A DNA stretch of 49,525 bases from Verrucomicrobiota bacterium (lineage in GTDB: Bacteria > Verrucomicrobiota > Verrucomicrobiia > Chthoniobacterales > Terrimicrobiaceae): assembly GCA_026398275.1 (NCBI GenBank), contig JAPLTF010000029.1, positions 1-49,525 on the forward strand, in the 5' to 3' direction. The first letter of the stretch is position 1. The number at the start of each line of letters is the position of its first letter. The notes beneath the pieces were generated by a model. The model was given only the letters and a program-made list of their open reading frames with translations, did not search any database and had not been told where the DNA came from. Shown here in pieces: positions 1 to 7,783 of this stretch. The position numbers and the translations under genes were made by a program.

Positions 1-2
1 CC

Positions 3-131
3 GCACCGCTCGCCGCGGCAGGCGTTCGGGGGGAACTCAAGAAATGGCGCTTCGCGCCTGAAACCGCAACGACTCGTTACCTCAACGCGTCGCAGGCCCT
101 CTTTTTTTTGTTGACCGATTCGGCTTCATAG
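3..131 (+). CDS. C-terminal end of a gene cut by the window edge
   Basis: Frame 3 is open from the window edge to a TAG and gives 42 residues ending in FFLLTDSAS. It contains a WRFAPET stretch and looks like real coding sequence rather than a shadow. It converges on the lipoprotein gene with a 6-bp overlap of the two stops, a normal arrangement in this compact genome. The family is not recognised from so short a piece. The other two frames close with less protein-like translations. The sequence left of the window would settle it. Confidence 0.35.
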   Translation, partial: APLAAAGVRGELKKWRFAPETATTRYLNASQALFFLLTDSAS

Positions 132-680
132 CAGGGAGGGATACTCTGCGAGCGATTGGTTCAGCGTGGCAAAGCCCGGGGTTTCCGGCAGCAGGATCGC
201 ACTATCGAGGCAGCCAAAGGACCGGGCCCATTCTTCCTCAGTATCCGGATAGTAAACAGCGCTCTCGGCCTGGAGAAACGCGTGGTAGGCGGTTGCCAGT
301 GCCTGCCCCTCCTTGGAAAGATCGGTATCAACGGCGGGGTTGATCCATGCAATCAGGCCCTCGAGCCGGACAACTTCATCCAGCGCGTCCAGGGCGGCCG
401 CGTGAATCAGCTCCGCATTTCCCTGGGCCGCCTCTGCAGATGGGTCGGAGGCCACCTTCGCGCTCCGGGCCGCCGCAGCGGAGATGGAAGCTGAGGATGC
501 GGCGGAGGATGGGGTCGGACTGGGCGTTGCGGTGGGAGACGGCGAGGGCGAGGGGGTCGGGGTGGGGTTGCCGTTGGAAGAATCTTTCCGGCATCCGCTC
601 GCAAGGAGAGTTGCCATCACGACGAGGAGTCCGATTGCGATCCGGGCACGCCGGGATTTTGGAGGTGAAACGGAGTCCAT
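126..680 (-). CDS. hypothetical lipoprotein with Pro/Ser/Thr-rich linker
   Basis: This 184-residue protein starts with a basic N-terminus (SKRRAR-like), a hydrophobic stretch and a lipobox LLASGC around residues 25-30, so it should be lipidated by Lgt and anchored in a membrane. A low-complexity linker of repeated PTP/PSPSP units (about residues 38-60) follows, then an Ala-rich helical region. The C-terminal ~90 residues contain Trp and Glu clusters but no family I recognise. It stands alone, transcribed away from rpmH and convergent with the partial gene at the window edge. The function is unknown. Confidence 0.6.
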   Translation of the reverse strand: MDSVSPPKSRRARIAIGLLVVMATLLASGCRKDSSNGNPTPTPSPSPSPTATPSPTPSSAASSASISAAAARSAKVASDPSAEAAQGNAELIHAAALDALDEVVRLEGLIAWINPAVDTDLSKEGQALATAYHAFLQAESAVYYPDTEEEWARSFGCLDSAILLPETPGFATLNQSLAEYPSLL

Positions 681-781
681 TGGGATGAATGCCTACCCCA
701 CCCTACGATCGTAACGGAGGATCTGCAAGCCCGCCCCGGGTGCGGGCCAGGCGAATTCCGCGAAAATCCTGGGAAAAGGGA

Positions 782-809
782 TTGACTGGCAGGCCGGATA
801 GGTTAATTT
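782..809 (+). promoter_or_regulatory. putative sigma70-type promoter of the rpmH operon
   Basis: TTGACT at 782-787 is followed after 16 nt by TAATTT at 804-809, about 25 nt before the rpmH ATG. The -35 box is good and the -10 box weak. A GC-rich inverted repeat (GCCCGC...GCGGGC, about 729-747) lies upstream in the same gap. This is inferred from motif and position only. Confidence 0.4.
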
Positions 810-833
810 CCTCGGCTCCACCGATCACTTTTT

Positions 834-1007
834 ATGAAACGCACCTACCAGCCTTCCAAACGTACGCGCAAGCAGCAGTTTGGTTTCCGCGCGCGCATGG
901 CGACCAAGGCCGGGCGCGCAACCCTGAGCCGCCGCCGCCAGCGGGGACGCAAGCGCCTCCTGCCGAAGGGTGTCGAGATTCATTTTGCCCGCCACACCGC
1001 CGCCTGA
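834..1007 (+). CDS. rpmH: 50S ribosomal protein L34
   Basis: L34 is a small basic protein of the large ribosomal subunit. The reading frame begins [20 protein letters not shown] and carries the conserved [22 protein letters not shown] core. At 57 residues it is about ten longer than the usual 44-47. The extra C-terminal tail (roughly [14 protein letters not shown]) is encoded where the gene overlaps the start of rnpA. It is first in the rpmH-rnpA-yidD-yidC-jag order that is conserved across bacteria. No clear Shine-Dalgarno sequence precedes the ATG. Confidence 0.95.
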   Translation: MKRTYQPSKRTRKQQFGFRARMATKAGRATLSRRRQRGRKRLLPKGVEIHFARHTAA

Positions 1008-1371
1008 GCGAAAAAGGCTGCGTTTTCCCAGGGAGGCACGCCTCCGGGAAGGTCGGGAATTTTCCCAGGTCCGTGAAAACGGCCGGGTGTCACAGGGTCG
1101 GTTGCTGAGGGTCGCCCTTCTTTGTCTTGAGAGCGGCGCGCCCGCAAAGGCCGGAATCATCACCTCCAAACGTGTCGGCGGCGCGGTCGTCCGCAACAAA
1201 GTCCGCCGCCGCCTGCGCGAGTTGATCCGGGCCTCGCGGCCCGATTTTCCGGCCGGTGCCCTGGTGGTCGCCATCGCAAAACCTGCCAGCGCGAGCGCCT
1301 CATTTGAAGAATTGAAAGGGGAATGGTTGCTTCTTGCCCGCCGACTTTCTATTTTGCCGCCTCCTGCATGA
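970..1371 (+). CDS. rnpA: ribonuclease P protein component
   Basis: RnpA is the protein subunit of RNase P and helps the RNA subunit bind pre-tRNA 5' leaders. The GTG start at 970 gives 133 residues, a normal size. The N-terminal [16 protein letters not shown] matches the usual R-L-x(4)-EF region, and the conserved basic helix is [13 protein letters not shown] (about residues 76-88). The start lies 38 nt inside rpmH in another frame, so the two genes overlap. Partial or extensive overlap of these genes is known in several bacterial groups. The end overlaps yidD by ATGA, suggesting translational coupling. The GTG is chosen because the conserved N-terminus begins soon after it. No stronger start is visible downstream. 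Confidence 0.93.
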   Translation: MSRFILPATPPPERKRLRFPREARLREGREFSQVRENGRVSQGRLLRVALLCLESGAPAKAGIITSKRVGGAVVRNKVRRRLRELIRASRPDFPAGALVVAIAKPASASASFEELKGEWLLLARRLSILPPPA

Positions 1372-1616
1372 CCTCGTTGCTTGTCTTTATCATCCGGATT
1401 TACCAGCTGGCGCTTTCGCCCGCCCTGCGCGCGTTGTGCGGGCCGGGGTGCGGATGCCGCTACGAGCCGTCGTGTTCGGAATATTTTATCCAGGCCCTGC
1501 GCGGGCATGGATTTTTCAAAGGGCTCTGGCTGGGAACCAGCCGGATCGCCCGCTGTCACCCGTGGGGCGGATGCGGGTATGACCCCGTGCCCTCCGCCTT
1601 CAAATCTCTGAACTGA
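1368..1616 (+). CDS. yidD: membrane protein insertion efficiency factor YidD
   Basis: YidD is a short membrane-associated protein thought to assist YidC-dependent insertion. The 82-residue product has the family pattern: a hydrophobic N-terminus ([15 protein letters not shown]), then C-rich segments with [14 protein letters not shown] and [17 protein letters not shown] near the end. The ATG at 1368 overlaps the rnpA stop as ATGA and matches the family start. An earlier in-frame ATG at 1323 would add an unlikely extension. The stop overlaps the yidC ATG as TGATG, so all three genes should be translationally coupled. Confidence 0.93.
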   Translation: MTSLLVFIIRIYQLALSPALRALCGPGCGCRYEPSCSEYFIQALRGHGFFKGLWLGTSRIARCHPWGGCGYDPVPSAFKSLN

Positions 1617-3385
1617 TGGACCGTAAAGCCTGGATCGCAATCACACTCTCCGTTGTCGGGCTCGTCGCCTGGCAGTGGTATGTCGGAAAATATATCACGC
1701 CCGCCCAGCAGGCTGCTGCCGCCGCGGCAGCGGCCGCATCACCGGCGGGAAAGGCTCCAGAGACAGCCGCCTCCCCGGCAGGCAACGCCCCGGCTCCTGC
1801 GGCGACCGCGACCCCCGGAGCCGCCACTCAGGCCGCCCCGCCGCCCCAGCAGGTAATGACTGCCCGCGCGGAAAGCCTTTCGGCACCGGGGGCCGAGTTT
1901 GTTTTCAACAACGACTCCGGCGGCATCGAGCAGGTGATCCTGCTGATGCACCAGGGGGAAAACCAGCAGAGCGTCTCGATCAACCGCGACCGTGGAATGC
2001 CGATCGGGGCGTTGGGGTTCACCCCCGGCGAGGTCTTCGGCGGATTTGAAATGACCGCGGACCGCGCGAAGGGCGAGGTCACATTCTCGAAAACGGCCGC
2101 CGATGGGTTGGAGATCACCAAGCGGTTCGTCCTGCCGCCTGCCACGGAAAAAGACCGCCTCTACATCGTGAACCTCGAGGTCACGTTCCGGAATCCCGGC
2201 GCCTCCGCGCTTCAGGTCCCGCCATTTTTTGTCGGCACCGGCGGAGCGGCCCCGATCCACCAAAAAGACCTGCCGATGTATACCCGGTTTGACTGGTCAT
2301 CCGGCGGGAAGATGACGACGATCGACGTGAATTGGTTTTCCGCCAGCACGATCCCGTTCATCGGCATCCAGACCCGCGGCGAGCGGCCGCTTTATCAGGA
2401 GAACAAGCCCGATGTGCAATGGGCGGCGGTGGCGAGCCAGTATTTCTGCACGGTCGTGACATCCAAGGATCCGGCCGTTGCGGTCTGGGCCCGGAGGTTC
2501 GACACCAGGAAGCAGAACGATGCGCCGGTCTTCGGAATCCAGGGCGCGGTCGGGCTCGCCGGGTTTTCCGTGGCTCCCGGCGCGACGGTCACAAAGTCCT
2601 TTGAAATCTACGCCGGGCCGAAGGAGCTCGCCCGCCTCCGCAAGATAGGCGGCAACCAGGATGCCGTGCTGAATTTCGGAATGTTCGGCTTCATCAGCGA
2701 GTTCCTGCTCTGGGCGATGAACACCCTGCACGGCTGGCTCGGCAGCTACGCCGCCGCGATCATTGTCCTCACCCTCATCATCAAATCCGGCCTCTGGCCG
2801 ATCCAGAACAAGGCGACCAACGAGATGCGGAAGATGTCCTCGCTCTCGCCGAAGATGACCGAGCTGAAGGAGAAATTCAAAGACGACCCTCAGAAGATGA
2901 ACGAGGAGACGATGAAGCTCTACCGCGAATACGGGGTCAACCCGTTCAGCGGCTGCCTCCCGATGCTCATCCAGATCCCGATCTTCTTCGGGTTCTACTC
3001 GATGCTCGGCACCGCGATCGAGCTCCGCAACAGCTCGTTCTTCTGGATCCACGATCTCTCGCAGCCGGACACTGTCGGGCATTTCCTCGGATTCCCGATC
3101 AACCTCCTCCCGCTGATCATGTCCCTGACCATGGTCTGGCAGATGGTGATCACGCCGAAAAGCGGCGACGCCGCCCAGCAGCGGATCCTCTACTTCATGC
3201 CGGTCATCTTTCTGACGTTCGCCTACAATTACGCCAGCGGGCTCGCACTTTATTGGACAACCCAGAATATTTTTTCTATTGTCCAGCTTTACCTGACCCG
3301 CAACCGGCCATTGCCCACGCTGGAAAAAAAGAGCGTGATCGCCAAGCGGGAAGCCGCCAAAAATCCCAAGAAAAAGCGACCATGA
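1616..3385 (+). CDS. yidC: membrane protein insertase YidC
   Basis: YidC (Oxa1/Alb3 family) inserts and folds inner-membrane proteins alone or with SecYEG. The 589-residue product has an N-terminal membrane anchor (about residues 5-25), an Ala/Pro-rich linker (28-75), a large periplasmic beta domain (about 80-345) and the C-terminal five-helix insertase core (about 360-570). The core contains NPFSGCLPMLIQIPIFFGFY and ends in a basic tail KNPKKKRP. The Arg usually found in the hydrophilic groove appears to be Lys here (LTLIIKSGLWP). It overlaps yidD and jag by 1 and 4 nt, placing it in one cotranscribed unit. The Gram-negative long form is consistent with a Verrucomicrobiota host. Confidence 0.97.
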   Translation: MDRKAWIAITLSVVGLVAWQWYVGKYITPAQQAAAAAAAAASPAGKAPETAASPAGNAPAPAATATPGAATQAAPPPQQVMTARAESLSAPGAEFVFNNDSGGIEQVILLMHQGENQQSVSINRDRGMPIGALGFTPGEVFGGFEMTADRAKGEVTFSKTAADGLEITKRFVLPPATEKDRLYIVNLEVTFRNPGASALQVPPFFVGTGGAAPIHQKDLPMYTRFDWSSGGKMTTIDVNWFSASTIPFIGIQTRGERPLYQENKPDVQWAAVASQYFCTVVTSKDPAVAVWARRFDTRKQNDAPVFGIQGAVGLAGFSVAPGATVTKSFEIYAGPKELARLRKIGGNQDAVLNFGMFGFISEFLLWAMNTLHGWLGSYAAAIIVLTLIIKSGLWPIQNKATNEMRKMSSLSPKMTELKEKFKDDPQKMNEETMKLYREYGVNPFSGCLPMLIQIPIFFGFYSMLGTAIELRNSSFFWIHDLSQPDTVGHFLGFPINLLPLIMSLTMVWQMVITPKSGDAAQQRILYFMPVIFLTFAYNYASGLALYWTTQNIFSIVQLYLTRNRPLPTLEKKSVIAKREAAKNPKKKRP

Positions 3386-3843
3386 ACCAGACTCCCGTTG
3401 AAGTCCTCGACACGATTCTCGGATACCTCGGCTTCGTCGTGGAAATCCAGGAGCAGGAGCGCGACGGACACGGGGTTCTGCAGATCCTCACCCACGAGCC
3501 CGAGCGCCTGATCGGACGCCATGACGTCGTGATCGACGACCTTCAATACCTCGTCAACCGGGTCCTCGCAGCACAAAACCCTCCCGGCCCGCGCGTGATC
3601 GTCGACGTCGAGCACCACCGCGCGATGCGCGATGACGTGCTCGTCGAAAAGGTCCTCCACCTCGCGCTGGCGGTCCGCTCCACAGGACGGCCGATCCAGA
3701 CCGAGCCGCTCAATTCCTACGACCGCCGGATCGTCCACAACGCGTTCAAGGACGATCCCGAGATCGCCACCTGGAGCCCGCAGGACGACGCGCGCGTCAA
3801 ACGGATCACCATCCGCCCGCGCAAAAAATCCGGGGATTCTTAA
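3382..3843 (+). CDS. Jag/KhpB-like single-stranded nucleic-acid-binding protein
   Basis: The 153-residue protein combines a KH-like region (about residues 35-60, with LIGRHDVVIDDLQYLV) and a C-terminal R3H domain with LNSYDRRIVHNAF, where the R-x3-H signature is present. Members bind single-stranded RNA or DNA and, as KhpB/Jag, influence cell division and RNA metabolism. It lacks the long N-terminal Jag-N domain of Firmicutes. The KH loop reads GRHD rather than the usual GKRG/GxxG, so RNA contact by that domain may differ. The ATG overlaps the yidC stop by ATGA, the typical position of jag. It converges with pheA across 6 bp. Confidence 0.88.
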   Translation: MNQTPVEVLDTILGYLGFVVEIQEQERDGHGVLQILTHEPERLIGRHDVVIDDLQYLVNRVLAAQNPPGPRVIVDVEHHRAMRDDVLVEKVLHLALAVRSTGRPIQTEPLNSYDRRIVHNAFKDDPEIATWSPQDDARVKRITIRPRKKSGDS

Positions 3844-3849
3844 GCCGCT

Positions 3850-4698
3850 CTACGCTGCGGTATCCGGCGCCTCGCTTTTCGGATAGCTGCCGAGGACTTT
3901 GACGGCGCGGCATTTTTTTGAGAGCTCGCGGAAGAGGTCGGACAGCTGGAGTTCCTTCGTATGGCCCTCGGCCTCCAGGAAGAAAAAGATGTCGTTGCTG
4001 CCCTTCATGGCGGGGCGGCTGGCGAAGTGGTTGAGGTTGATGCCTAGTTCCTTGAACGGCTCGAGGGCGGCGACGAGCGTCCCCGGCTTGTCCTCGATCC
4101 GGAGCATGAGCATCGTATGGTCGTTTCCTGATGAGGCATTCGGCTGGCGTCCCAGAACAAGATACCGGGCCCGGGACCGTTCGTCTTCGGAGGAGGAATC
4201 CGGAACGATCTCGGCGCACACGGAAACTTCGTTCGCTGCCAGCGCGTCGAGGGTCTGGTTGACGAGCCCGTGCGCAGGATCTTCGAGCGGCACAACCCCG
4301 CAATCGGCCCGGTCGGCCGCGACCTCTTCAAAAACCCCGGCGATTTCTGCGGAGAATGTATAGCGGACGCTCGAACCGAATTTCGCCAATGCCGCCTGGT
4401 AGGACGAGCTGCCGATCGGTCCGACGCAGGCGATCGCGACGTCCTTTTCCACGGCGAGCGCGGCGGACATGATCTCGCGGTAGATCGCGCGGATCGCCTC
4501 CGGTCGGAGCGGGCCCTGGCTTCGATCGATCAGGCTCCGCAGCAGCTTCATCTCGCGGTCGGGCGAGTAGATCGGGAGGCTCTCCCGGCTTTTGATCACC
4601 CCGATTTCCTGGGCGATGGTCGTCCGCTCGTTCAGGAGCTTCAGCAACTCGCCGTCCAGGGCGTCGATCCTTTCCCGCAATTCGGTGAGGGCGCTCAT
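3850..4698 (-). CDS. pheA: chorismate mutase / prephenate dehydratase (P-protein) with a shortened dehydratase domain
   Basis: The 282-residue product has an N-terminal AroQ-type chorismate mutase helix bundle (residues 1-85), part of a prephenate dehydratase domain (88-182) and a C-terminal ACT domain (194-275) with GTLVAALEPF and ASRPAMKG, the usual Phe-sensing motifs. P-proteins are normally about 350-390 residues. Here the second dehydratase lobe, which carries the SHPQ-type motif, is missing in frame, the catalytic TRF motif reads ARY (178-180) and PIEN reads PLED. Mutase and regulatory functions look intact, while dehydratase activity is doubtful. It is the last gene of hpf-scpA-scpB-pheA and overlaps scpB by 4 nt. 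The identity of the family is sure; the activity is not. Confidence 0.8.
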   Translation of the reverse strand: MSALTELRERIDALDGELLKLLNERTTIAQEIGVIKSRESLPIYSPDREMKLLRSLIDRSQGPLRPEAIRAIYREIMSAALAVEKDVAIACVGPIGSSSYQAALAKFGSSVRYTFSAEIAGVFEEVAADRADCGVVPLEDPAHGLVNQTLDALAANEVSVCAEIVPDSSSEDERSRARYLVLGRQPNASSGNDHTMLMLRIEDKPGTLVAALEPFKELGINLNHFASRPAMKGSNDIFFFLEAEGHTKELQLSDLFRELSKKCRAVKVLGSYPKSEAPDTAA

Positions 4699-5423
4699 GT
4701 GGGTTCCTCGCTTCCGGCTTCGGCGGGGGGTTCCTCATGGGACTCATGGGAGGTATGGGAGTTATGGGACTCTATTGCGGGCTCCTCGCCAAAGGGAAGC
4801 TCGGGCGGCTTTTCTTCGGGGGGAGGGGTGGCTGTCGGGAGCGACACCTTGCGGAGCTCCGCGGCATTCGGCAGCTCATCGAGATCTTTCAGGCCGAAGT
4901 GCTCCATGAAATACTGCGTGGTATCGTAGAGGAGCGGACGGCCCGGGACTTCCGCACGGCCGGCAATCCGCACCAGCCCCCGGTCGAGCAGCGTCTGCAT
5001 GACGCCATCCACGGCAACCCCCCGGACGGCTTCCAGGTCGGCTCGCGTGATCGGCTGGCGGTAGGCGATGATGGCGAGGGTCTCGAGCGCGGGCGCGCTC
5101 AGCTTGGCGGAGCGGTTCTCCGGGAACAGCTGCCTGAGCCACGGTGCGAAATCCGCGCGCGTCACGAGCTGCCATCCGGCCGCGCTCTCGCGGACTTCGT
5201 ATGCGCGTCCGGTTTCGAGGAATTCCGCCTCAAGCTTCTGGATCGCTTCGGAGATCTCCTCGTGCTTCACCTTGGCATGGCAGGCCACAAGGGGATTTTC
5301 CTTGGCGGCGTCGGCGGCGCCTTTGAAAATTGCGGCCAGCTCCTTGAACGAGACCGGTTTTTGCGAGGCGAACAGGATCGATTCGACGATGCGGTGGAGG
5401 GGAAAGGGTGACTCTTCGCTCAT
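4695..5423 (-). CDS. scpB: segregation and condensation protein B
   Basis: ScpB dimers join ScpA and SMC in the bacterial condensin complex. The 242-residue protein has the winged-helix core with LHRIVESILFASQKPVS at the N-terminus and the diagnostic LETLAIIAYRQPITRADLE segment around residues 120-140, followed by GRPLLYDTTQYFMEHFGL. The last ~50 residues are an acidic, Pro- and His-rich tail of low complexity that is not part of the fold. It overlaps scpA upstream and pheA downstream by ATGA, so expression is probably coupled. Confidence 0.95.
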   Translation of the reverse strand: MSEESPFPLHRIVESILFASQKPVSFKELAAIFKGAADAAKENPLVACHAKVKHEEISEAIQKLEAEFLETGRAYEVRESAAGWQLVTRADFAPWLRQLFPENRSAKLSAPALETLAIIAYRQPITRADLEAVRGVAVDGVMQTLLDRGLVRIAGRAEVPGRPLLYDTTQYFMEHFGLKDLDELPNAAELRKVSLPTATPPPEEKPPELPFGEEPAIESHNSHTSHESHEEPPAEAGSEEPT

Positions 5424-6172
5424 GCTCTTGAAAACAATGGTGTGGTGTTCTCGGCGCGATCGATCCAGATCTCGCCAAAATGGGAATCCTGCCGGACGCA
5501 GAGCTGCTTCATGCGGATCAGCTCCAGCATGGCAAGAAACGTGACCACGATCTCCGCGCGGCTGGCCACGTCGGCAAACAGTTCCTCGAATCGCATCGCT
5601 ACCCCACTCGACGTGACCTTCAGGAGGTAGTCAATCTTATCGGAGACCGTGAAATTTTCCTCGAAGATCTCACGCAGGTTCTCTGGCTGCTTTTCGAGGC
5701 GCTTGAGGATCTTTTGAAATGCATGGATCAGGTCGAAGATCCCGACCTCCTCGACCAGCAGGTTCTCCGCGGGCGCGAGGTCGGGCACGACCGGGACCCG
5801 CGGGAAAAGGTTTTCCATGAGGGCTTCCTTGTCGCGCAGCCGGGCGGCCGCCTCCTTGAATTTTTTGTATTCGATGAGCTGCCGGATGAGCTCCCAGCGG
5901 GGATCATCTTCCTCGGCGTCCTCCTCGGCCATCTGCTGGTCGACGGGAAGAAGCGTCCGGCTCTTGATGTAGAGCAGGTTGGCGGCCATCACGATGAACT
6001 CGCCCGCGAGCTCGATGTTCAGCACATGGAATGCCTCCATGTAGCTGAGGTATTGCTTCGTGATGCGTTCGATCGAAATGTCGTAGATGTCCACCTCATC
6101 GCGCTTGATGAGGTAGAGCAGCAGATCGAGCGGCCCCTCGAAGACGTCGAGCTTGACCTTGTAGTCGTCCAC
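5420..6172 (-). CDS. scpA: segregation and condensation protein A
   Basis: ScpA is the kleisin that bridges the SMC heads in bacterial condensin. The 250-residue protein begins YKVKLDVFEGPLDLLLYLIK, the hallmark of the family, followed by IYDISIERITKQYL. The C-terminal winged-helix segment includes VVTFLAMLELIRMKQL. Length is normal. It begins 6 nt after the hpf stop and overlaps scpB by 4 nt, giving an hpf-scpA-scpB-pheA operon on the minus strand. Confidence 0.95.
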   Translation of the reverse strand: MDDYKVKLDVFEGPLDLLLYLIKRDEVDIYDISIERITKQYLSYMEAFHVLNIELAGEFIVMAANLLYIKSRTLLPVDQQMAEEDAEEDDPRWELIRQLIEYKKFKEAAARLRDKEALMENLFPRVPVVPDLAPAENLLVEEVGIFDLIHAFQKILKRLEKQPENLREIFEENFTVSDKIDYLLKVTSSGVAMRFEELFADVASRAEIVVTFLAMLELIRMKQLCVRQDSHFGEIWIDRAENTTPLFSRA

Positions 6173-6178
6173 CAGGCC

Positions 6179-6532
6179 TTAGCGCCGCTTGAATCCCCGC
6201 TTGGCGGCCTCGCGCTCGAGCTGGGTCAGGTGTTTCTTGTGATCCTTCCGGCGGGTTTTCCGCTTGCTGAGCTGGGCGGCAAGCTTGTGGACGACCTTGT
6301 CGATCGCCGCGTAGAGATCGGCCTCGGCATCCTCGCAATAAATGTCGGGCCCCGGAATCGCCAGGTGGACCTTCACCACAAACGGCTTCTTCTTGTTCTG
6401 GTCGTGAAGGAGGACGACGTGCGCGGCCAGGATCTGCTCGCCGTGCTCTTCGAGGTGCGTGATTTTTTCTGCGATGAACGCGTGGATCGCCCCTGTCAGG
6501 GCGATGTTGCGGGGACTCAGGTGGATTTGCAT
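6179..6532 (-). CDS. hpf: ribosome hibernation promoting factor, short HPF/YfiA family
   Basis: The product binds the 30S decoding region and stabilises idle ribosomes. The ATG at 6532 gives 117 residues starting MQIHLSPRNIALTGAIHAFI, which matches the family beta-alpha-beta start. A longer frame with an upstream ATG would add 13 unrelated residues. DIYCEDAEADLYAAIDKVV and a basic C-terminus (KRKTRRKDHKKH) are typical. The C-terminal dimerisation domain of long HPF is absent. It is first in the operon with scpAB. Confidence 0.9.
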   Translation of the reverse strand: MQIHLSPRNIALTGAIHAFIAEKITHLEEHGEQILAAHVVLLHDQNKKKPFVVKVHLAIPGPDIYCEDAEADLYAAIDKVVHKLAAQLSKRKTRRKDHKKHLTQLEREAAKRGFKRR

Positions 6533-6587
6533 AAGTTGATTTTGGCGCGGAGCGGGGCTGCGTGCCAGCAAAAAGCGGTGGCGGACC

Positions 6588-7331
6588 TCAGCCCGCCAAA
6601 ATCAACCGGAGCCCGCCAGCGAGCGAAAACACGATCATCAGCCACTCGAAGGCCTGCTGGTTGATCTTCCCGAGGAGGAACCGTCCGGCAACCACCCCCA
6701 CCGCGATGCCGGGAATCAAAAGAAAATTCAGCCAGAGCGACGGGCCGTTGATCAGCCCCAGCGAGGCGCTGAACGGGACCTTGATCACGTTCACGATGAA
6801 AAAAAACCATGCGGCCGTACCGACAAACTCATACTTCGGCAGCCGGCAGGCCAGCAGGTAGACGGTCATGACCGCCCCGGCGGCATTCGCGAGCATCGTG
6901 GTCACGCCGGCGGTCCAGCCCAGCGGCCACGCGATCGAAGGATGCTCGGCGGCGCTCGCCGAAAGCCGGCCGGACAGCTTTTGAGCGACCGTCAGCACAA
7001 CCAGCGCGAGGACCATCCAGCCGATCAGTGGACCGAAGAACCGTGCGGAGATGTGCGGCATCAGGAGCCAGCCCGACACAATCCCCAAGACCGCCGGCGG
7101 CAGCATTTTTACAAGATGCCTCCAAACCGTGAAGCGCCTGAACGTATATACGGCAAAAATATCCGCGACGATCAGCAGCGGGAGCACGGCCCCGGTGGAC
7201 TCGCGGGGCGGCATCACCTGGGCCATGAGCAGGACCGCGACCATGCCGACGCCGCCAAACCCGGTCTTGCTCAGACCGATGCAGACCGCCGCCGCATACG
7301 CGCAGGCCCATTGCCATGAAGAATCCAGCAT
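6588..7331 (-). CDS. TauE/SafE (TSUP) family membrane transporter
   Basis: This is a multi-helix membrane protein of 247 residues, with about eight hydrophobic segments. The TSUP signature G-hSKTGFGGVG lies near the N-terminus and a related repeat (GWTAGVTTMLANAAGAVM) in the second half. Family members export sulfite, sulfonates or other small anions, or import them, and the substrate cannot be told from sequence. The ATG at 7331 is preferred because the family motif starts soon after it. The frame is open upstream but without TSUP similarity. It is divergent from the YkgJ-type gene, sharing an 83-bp intergenic region. Confidence 0.85.
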   Translation of the reverse strand: MLDSSWQWACAYAAAVCIGLSKTGFGGVGMVAVLLMAQVMPPRESTGAVLPLLIVADIFAVYTFRRFTVWRHLVKMLPPAVLGIVSGWLLMPHISARFFGPLIGWMVLALVVLTVAQKLSGRLSASAAEHPSIAWPLGWTAGVTTMLANAAGAVMTVYLLACRLPKYEFVGTAAWFFFIVNVIKVPFSASLGLINGPSLWLNFLLIPGIAVGVVAGRFLLGKINQQAFEWLMIVFSLAGGLRLILAG

Positions 7332-7414
7332 GGCAAAGCCTGTCGGGATTTCGCGCCCGTGTCCAATACGGTCGTTCTTGTCCCGCCGGACCTGCCGGTG
7401 TTTATTGGCGGCCG

Positions 7415-7747
7415 ATGAAGCATTACCTCTGCCAGCGCTGCACAAATTGCTGCCGGTGGCCGGGGTTCGTGAAGGTCAGCAGCGACGATATCACAGCGAT
7501 TGCCGCCCACCTGGGCATGGACGAACGGGAATTCGTCGAAAATTTCACCCGCCTGCGCCCGTCGCGGGACGGCCTCGCCCTCATCGACCAGTCGGACGGG
7601 GCCTGCGTCTTCCTCGAGGGCCGGGACTGCCGGATCCAAGCGGTCAAACCGCACCAGTGCAAAGGCTTCCCGAACACCTGGAACTTCCCCGGCTGGCGGG
7701 ACGTCTGCGAGGCGATCGAGGTGCCGGACGGGGATTCTTTGATCTGA
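7415..7747 (+). CDS. YkgJ-family cysteine-cluster protein
   Basis: The 110-residue protein has the CxxC-xx-CC arrangement at its start (CQRCTNCC, residues 5-12) plus further cysteines in CVFLEGRDCRIQ and HQCKGFPNTW. This is the UPF0153/YkgJ pattern, thought to bind zinc or an iron-sulfur cluster, with no settled role. Start chosen at ATG 7415, because the first Cys motif follows at once. Upstream in-frame sequence is not family-like. An MFS half-gene follows 36 bp downstream. Confidence 0.8.
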   Translation: MKHYLCQRCTNCCRWPGFVKVSSDDITAIAAHLGMDEREFVENFTRLRPSRDGLALIDQSDGACVFLEGRDCRIQAVKPHQCKGFPNTWNFPGWRDVCEAIEVPDGDSLI

Positions 7748-7783
7748 TACTACCTTCGATGGCCCCATTCCTGAAACAAGGTT

